Shown: piece after piece, positions 58,770 to 64,000 of the stretch
Layout: each line of letters opens with the position of its first letter
How positions within the stretch are numbered: the first letter of the stretch is position 1
DNA from: Rhabdornis inornatus
Lineage: Eukaryota; Chordata; Aves; Passeriformes; Rhabdornithidae
Length of the DNA stretch: 64,000 bases
Assembly: GCA_013397075.1 (NCBI GenBank)
Contig: VWZS01002872.1
Location: forward strand, 1 to 64,000
Direction of reading: 5' to 3'
Translations under genes and position numbers: made by a program
The notes under the pieces: model-generated
Told to the model about the DNA's origin: nothing
The model's database searches: none
Seen by the model: the letters and a program-made list of their open reading frames with translations, nothing else

Positions 58770-61700
58770 ACAGAGCAAAACACCATCATGGCTACAGGAA
58801 TGAATACAGAAAATATAAGGGTCTGCACTGCAAGTTCACGGAGCATTCAGTCTTTCCTATCTTCCTTTACTTTTCATTGTGGAAGTGCTACTCTTATGAC
58901 TCTCCTCTTCCAGACTTTCATGAAACACTTGGTTGTCCACCTGGGGAGGGACTTCTGTATTGTAAGTGGACCATGATTATGTTACTTTGGTTCAAGAGTA
59001 CCCTCACAGACAGCCGCTTCATAAAAGATAAGTGGTTTTGATTTAGTCTTGCCTTTATACTCATGACTCTCAATTATAGGAAGAAAGAGTCTGAAGTTTT
59101 CGCAGAGTCTTGCACTTGGAAATATGATTACCATATCTGGTGTAGACATGAGGCCTAAGAGCTTGTGCAAAAAACTGAATAAAGTAATTTTTTACACTAT
59201 GATTTCACTGGTTTAGCTTCAATATCACTTTAGCAGTTTCAAAGATCCTTAAAAGTAATTTTTGTTTTCACACTGTGAAATTACTTGATTTCTTCACTCT
59301 ATCAGTCCTGTTTTCTTTTTAGGGACTTAAAAGGCAGGCAATGAGCCCAAGCAAATTACCAATGGCAGTATTACTACCTAATACTTGAAGCATTAAGGAT
59401 CAGGTGGCATAGAAGCAGCACAGTTGAACACAAGTCCTTGCAGACTTGCTCTAAGTAAAACACCATCACGCAGGAAGAACAGTTGTCTACACTGCTAAGA
59501 GGAAAATCTGCAAAAGGGCAGCAGAAGTGAAGGCAGACCTGAAAAGATGGAGCTGATGGGGTGAGCAACTCAAAGTTTCAGTTACTGAACTGTGAACTTC
59601 TGTAGATTTGGAATATCCCTGGGCTAGAAGGGCAGATTTCCTTTCAACTTAATTCTTGGAAAAAAGAATTGTTTGAACACTGTTGGTCCCACCAAGTCCA
59701 ATAGTGTAAAGTCTCTGTCAGTGTCTTCCAGTGTAAAGACTCTTAGAGAGAGACACAGAAACCCTTGTGGATATCTAATCAAAAAGTAAAGGTAAGTACA
59801 AAAGGTAAAACCTCCTCGTGGGCACCTCAGCCTTAGCATGAGACTCCATATCCTCTTGTATTTATCCTTCTATTAAAGTGTAGATGTAATTTTATCAGAA
59901 AATCAGCATTTTGTACAATGATCCTCTTCCCTATTTGTAATCTGTTTTAATACAGTACATTCTTTTGACTGCTTGTGCAAGCTGAGACTCTCCTCCTTGA
60001 TTTTAGCTAATGCAATTCTTCATTATCAAATGTGCCTTTGAAGCGTGTGAGTGAAGAGTCAGAAATAGGATTATTATTATCATCATAATTATTATCTTGA
60101 CAGTACAACAGCAGAAGTAAGAAGAGGTTTGGGGAGAGAAACATATTTTTTATATTAACTGATATGACTATATAAACCAATCAAGTTTTGTGGAAATTAT
60201 TTCATCATGTGAGTGGAAGGTGACTGAAACAAGGGTCTGGCTGCCCAGAAGGCCCAGAAGGTTTGATCTGCCTAAAACAGCTGAGCTAAATGACCTAAAG
60301 AAAAGAAAAAGAAGAAAAGTGCTGTTCTTAATTTTTTGTATTTCCTATCTCTGTTCAAGAGCCCAGCTAGTTGATTGTAAAGCATTTATTGTTGAGTCAG
60401 GCTTCCTGGTAGTTGCTCATGCTCAATTTGTCTGCCACCTGTGCAGGTGGACCTTGTGCTGCAGGTATCCACCATCTGTTACCACAGAGCAGCTTATAAA
60501 TGAACATGGATCAGCATCACAAACTCCTCACTGCATCTCTATCTGTGCTTCAAAGGGCAGAGAGATAAGAAAAAACCAAAACAACAACCCAACTAAAACC
60601 TAAGATAAAAGCCAGAAAAGAAGTCTGAAAAATGTAAGTATATTATGGAAAAGATACTATTTGAAAGAAAACCCCCACCAAACAAAAAAACCTCAAAACA
60701 ACGAAACACTACAAGGAAAACCACATCAGAGAAAACCAAACAACTGCAAACCTACCGATACATGTATGAAGAAGCAGGAACTACTGCCTTCCTTGAGTGT
60801 GAGGGGAAATGGCACAGTTCAGAAGTCAGCAAGCAAAGTATACCATTCAGTAAATGAAGAAACACAGAGCACACATAAATGTGACAAAACATTAAAGACT
60901 TCCTATGCAAGTTTTCACCCTGCCACTACAGCACTCTTCCACAACTACAGCGATCAATGCTATTTTCATGGTTCCCTCACACATGCTCTAGAATATTCCA
61001 GCTCCCCACATTCAGGTGTTCTGCTTCCCCTAATTCTCTTTTCCATTAAGTACCATTAGCTTCAAGTAATCTAGGACAGAGTCTAAAGAATAACTCGTTA
61101 TCAAACTAATATAAAAGCAGATCTATTTAGACACTCTAATTTTCTAATTGAAATCTATGGCTGAGAGGCAGGAAAAAAGACTGTTTCTACAAATTTAGGG
61201 GAAAGCACAGTAAAGGAGTCAGTCTGCAACAGAACTACTCTTAGCTTCAAAATACTTATTTTCTTCTGTTACCTAGATACTGGATGTCCTCAAATGCAGA
61301 AAAGGATAGGTCTTAAAAACAGTCACTCTACTGACTATGCATTCAGAATTACTACTCTGACTTGACACCAAGAGCATAACTTACCTACTTAAAATGGTTT
61401 GGTTTTTATATTATTTTTTTCAGTATGAACTGCTATTTTATGATCAAGATTTTTAGAGAGTTACAGATTTCCCCTCAGCACGCCAAAGAGCTTTCCCAAG
61501 GAACTGTAAGACAGTGAAGAATCACTCCTATCCCACATAAAGTACATTCAGAATCTGAACCAGATGGAGCAATTAATGCCTGTTAATGGTTTCTGTCTTT
61601 CTTACCTTGTGCTACAAAGAGCCTCTCAGGCTGGGGGGGTAAAACTACATACACTACCAGACACTGAAGAGTGCTCTGGTTAACTGGTACACAGTTACAA

Positions 61701-64000
61701 CACTCCTTTAATTAGGTGTTTCTTGTGGTTTGGTTTTTTGGGTTTTTTTTTTTTAACTTACCCAAAATTCCTACACATTTACAAAGAGATCAAGAAGGTA
61801 TTTGTATTCGTTCATATGTAGTTTTTTATTAGAGTGTTGCAAAACCTAAGTTAAATAAAAGTGTTTCCCTCCTAAAAATCCTTCAGTTTAAGTTTATTTA
61901 AATTAGTTACTGAGCAGTTCTGCTATACCACCATAAACCTTTTTTTCTTGTTATACATCCTCATCAATGACATAATAAATATGTAGTAAAATTTAAATGC
62001 TATAATAAAAATCTTAGCACAAAGGACTGGACAGAGAGTGGTCCTGTCTTTCAGCAGCTGGAGTAGGCCAGTATTGACCCGAGTATGCTGAACTAACTCA
62101 GAACAGTTACAGAAGCTAACAGAATAATTCTTAGCTCCCCCTTGCATTTATAAAGATGTAAACTCTGATCTATTTTCTGCAAGATTCCTCATTTATTCAA
62201 CAACTCCTCTACCACTGGCTTTTGAATAGCCTCATTTGCCTGTTACTGACATTCTGAAGACAAGTACAGAGATGCATAACAGCAAATAGCCTTAACTCCA
62301 ACAGTCAAACAGGGATATGTCACACAGAGACTTTGCTGGTACTTACCAGAGTCAGCTGTTTGGAGTTGTCAGGCACTCCTTAGTATCCATGACATGGGTA
62401 ATAAACTCAACTAGGAAGCTTTTAAGTATGGTTTTCTTATGAGTCCTTCACAAGGTCATTTGTTTTTCCATACTCCATGAAATTAGCACAGAAACCAGAG
62501 ATGCAAAACAAGCACTCAACTAGAGCATGTAACTCTACAGTCTGGAGTTGTGCTGCAAATAAATTGCCAGGTAGCTCCACACAGCCCTATCCTTTCTTGA
62601 CTTTTCTTACCAATTAAATGAAGAGAATGTTTACCTACTTAAGGAACAGATCATCAGAATAATGCATGTTCACATTCCCCATTTTTAATCACTTTGGATT
62701 CACTTCCTTTCATAGCTTTCCTCAGTGACAAGCCTTACAAAGTACATTGCATTAAGAGGAGTGTCACACTTGAAAGAAACATGTTAGGAACTGGAGAAAG
62801 AACTGATTACAAATAGGGAAGAGGATCACAGAATTGTACCATCACTGAGCAAGATGGGAAGTTGAACAAAACGAGGTATATGCAACATGTTTGCTTCTGG
62901 GAGCTATGAGGCTGCCCTGCACATGCAGGTGGTGCAGACATTCATGTGGTAATGAAGACACAGTTTTCCCTTCTTCAACTGATAAGGTTCACCACCAAAT
63001 AGGGCAAGGGATGCAGGAGAAAAAGGGAAAAAAGATGGGTCTCCCATATGTAGACAAAAAGCCTATGCAAAAGCAACTAATTCTGAACTGGTTAATGTAA
63101 CGTACACTCTAATTCTGGCACGGAAGATTAACATTAATACTTTCAAATCCAAAGACTCCAAAAATGGTTTGTTACAAGACTGGCTTTCATGGAGTAAACA
63201 CCTAGACTTCCCAGAAATCACCAGGCCCCACTAACAATTAATTAGAAGAACTAAGGCCTGAATCATGCAAACTGATAGACTGATACTACAGCTCACTAAA
63301 CATCATCAGGCTCATTTGTTATGTTTTAGTTTGTTTGGATGACCCAGTAAAAGAAAGGCGCTCTAGTATAGCAGAGTGATGAAACCAACTGCTGATATTC
63401 TGAACTATAGAGATATTCAGGAAACAACAGATCAAGGCTCATCCCAGGCTCACTTTAACTGGTAACTCCAATTTAAAGAAGTAATTTGCTTTAAGAATAA
63501 TGCTGTTAAACATACTGTTCATATTTTCCTAATTGTACAAAGCACAAACTAAATGGGAATTTCTCTTCTAATTTAAAACCTGGCAGTTTACAGAAGAATG
63601 AACACGTGATTCAAGTATTACACTGAAGACCATCAACACAAGCACACCGTACAAACAGCATCTCCCAGGAGAGGAAAGGTTGTTCAAGTCCTAAGAAACT
63701 GATCTGGAAACTCCATTTGAGAACACGAGAAAGGTACAACACCAAGTACCCATATTATGCAAGGTGAAGTCAAAAGACTGCAGCTGCTGAGGGGGCAAAC
63801 TCCTCCTCCTGTCTACAGTCAAGTTTACTTCATCAGTAACTTGTACGCTACAGTGAACACCCTAAAAGAAAGAATGCAAAAGGTAAAAGCAGACCTGTAA
63901 CAGACAGAAAATAATGATTTTTCAAATCACTTTTAAAGATGGGATTAAGGAGACATCAATGCCTCCTAAGTAATCACATGCCTTGTCCTTTGAAAGAGAT
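58770..64000 (-). other. CRAMP1: CRAMP1 intron, no exon recognised
   Basis: The CRAMP1 exon expected next upstream (ending in the conserved block that precedes ATTVRYKG) is not visible, so this looks like one long intron running past the right edge. It contains short AT-rich simple tracts (for example 60070-60100) but no feature I can name. Confidence 0.5.

Noticed and set aside
58982..59170. Minus-strand frame with HEYKGKTKSKPLIFYEAA tested as the next CRAMP1 exon upstream
   Set aside because: It does not match the conserved CRAMP1 segment before ATTVRYKG, and acceptor and phase are poor.

Overview
This is a eukaryotic nuclear window from a bird, most likely a songbird. It shows spliced genes with GT-AG introns, many CR1 LINE fragments (the dominant avian LINE), and several TG...CA long terminal repeats of the endogenous-retrovirus families common in passerines. 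The gene order CRAMP1-JPT2 in tandem matches mammalian 16p13.3. Exon boundaries below were read by eye from splice consensus, reading-frame phase and remembered homologues. No alignment was run.

Left part (1-15 kb): a cluster of LTR pieces (about 0.5-3 kb and 6.3-6.95 kb), then a decayed multi-exon gene on the + strand (5.88-13.62 kb) for an MFSD1-like major-facilitator transporter. Its introns and order are kept, but two in-frame stop codons and two frameshifts make it a unitary pseudogene. A CpG-rich island with a good splice donor (about 6.95-7.56 kb) lies inside it and is unexplained. A minus-strand CR1 fragment follows (13.8-14.25 kb). The stretch 15.2-18.1 kb holds nothing I recognise.

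Middle (18.1-31.6 kb): JPT2 (formerly HN1L) on the minus strand, five coding exons, 187 residues, complete. It has a likely polyA signal at 18.1 kb and a CpG-island promoter with two CCAAT boxes at 30.4-31.6 kb. Intron 1 carries a CR1 copy split by a solo LTR. A CR1 that joins an ORF1 piece to an ORF2/3' end sits just upstream of the promoter (31.69-33.19 kb).

Right part (about 33.5-64 kb): CRAMP1 on the minus strand. The last 15 coding exons (38.84-57.75 kb) give 1,039 residues whose phases all agree; the N-terminal exons lie beyond the right edge. One CRAMP1 intron has a GC donor. Both ambiguous bases (N) in the window sit between exact direct repeats (16 and 291 bp), which points to unmerged assembly overlaps.

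CRAMP1 is a nuclear chromatin/linker-histone-gene regulator and JPT2 a small cytoplasmic NAADP-binding protein. They are neighbours by conserved synteny; nothing here suggests a shared pathway. I found no tRNA, rRNA or CRISPR feature and no clearly new system. The most interesting items are the dead transporter gene and the orphan CpG island within it.
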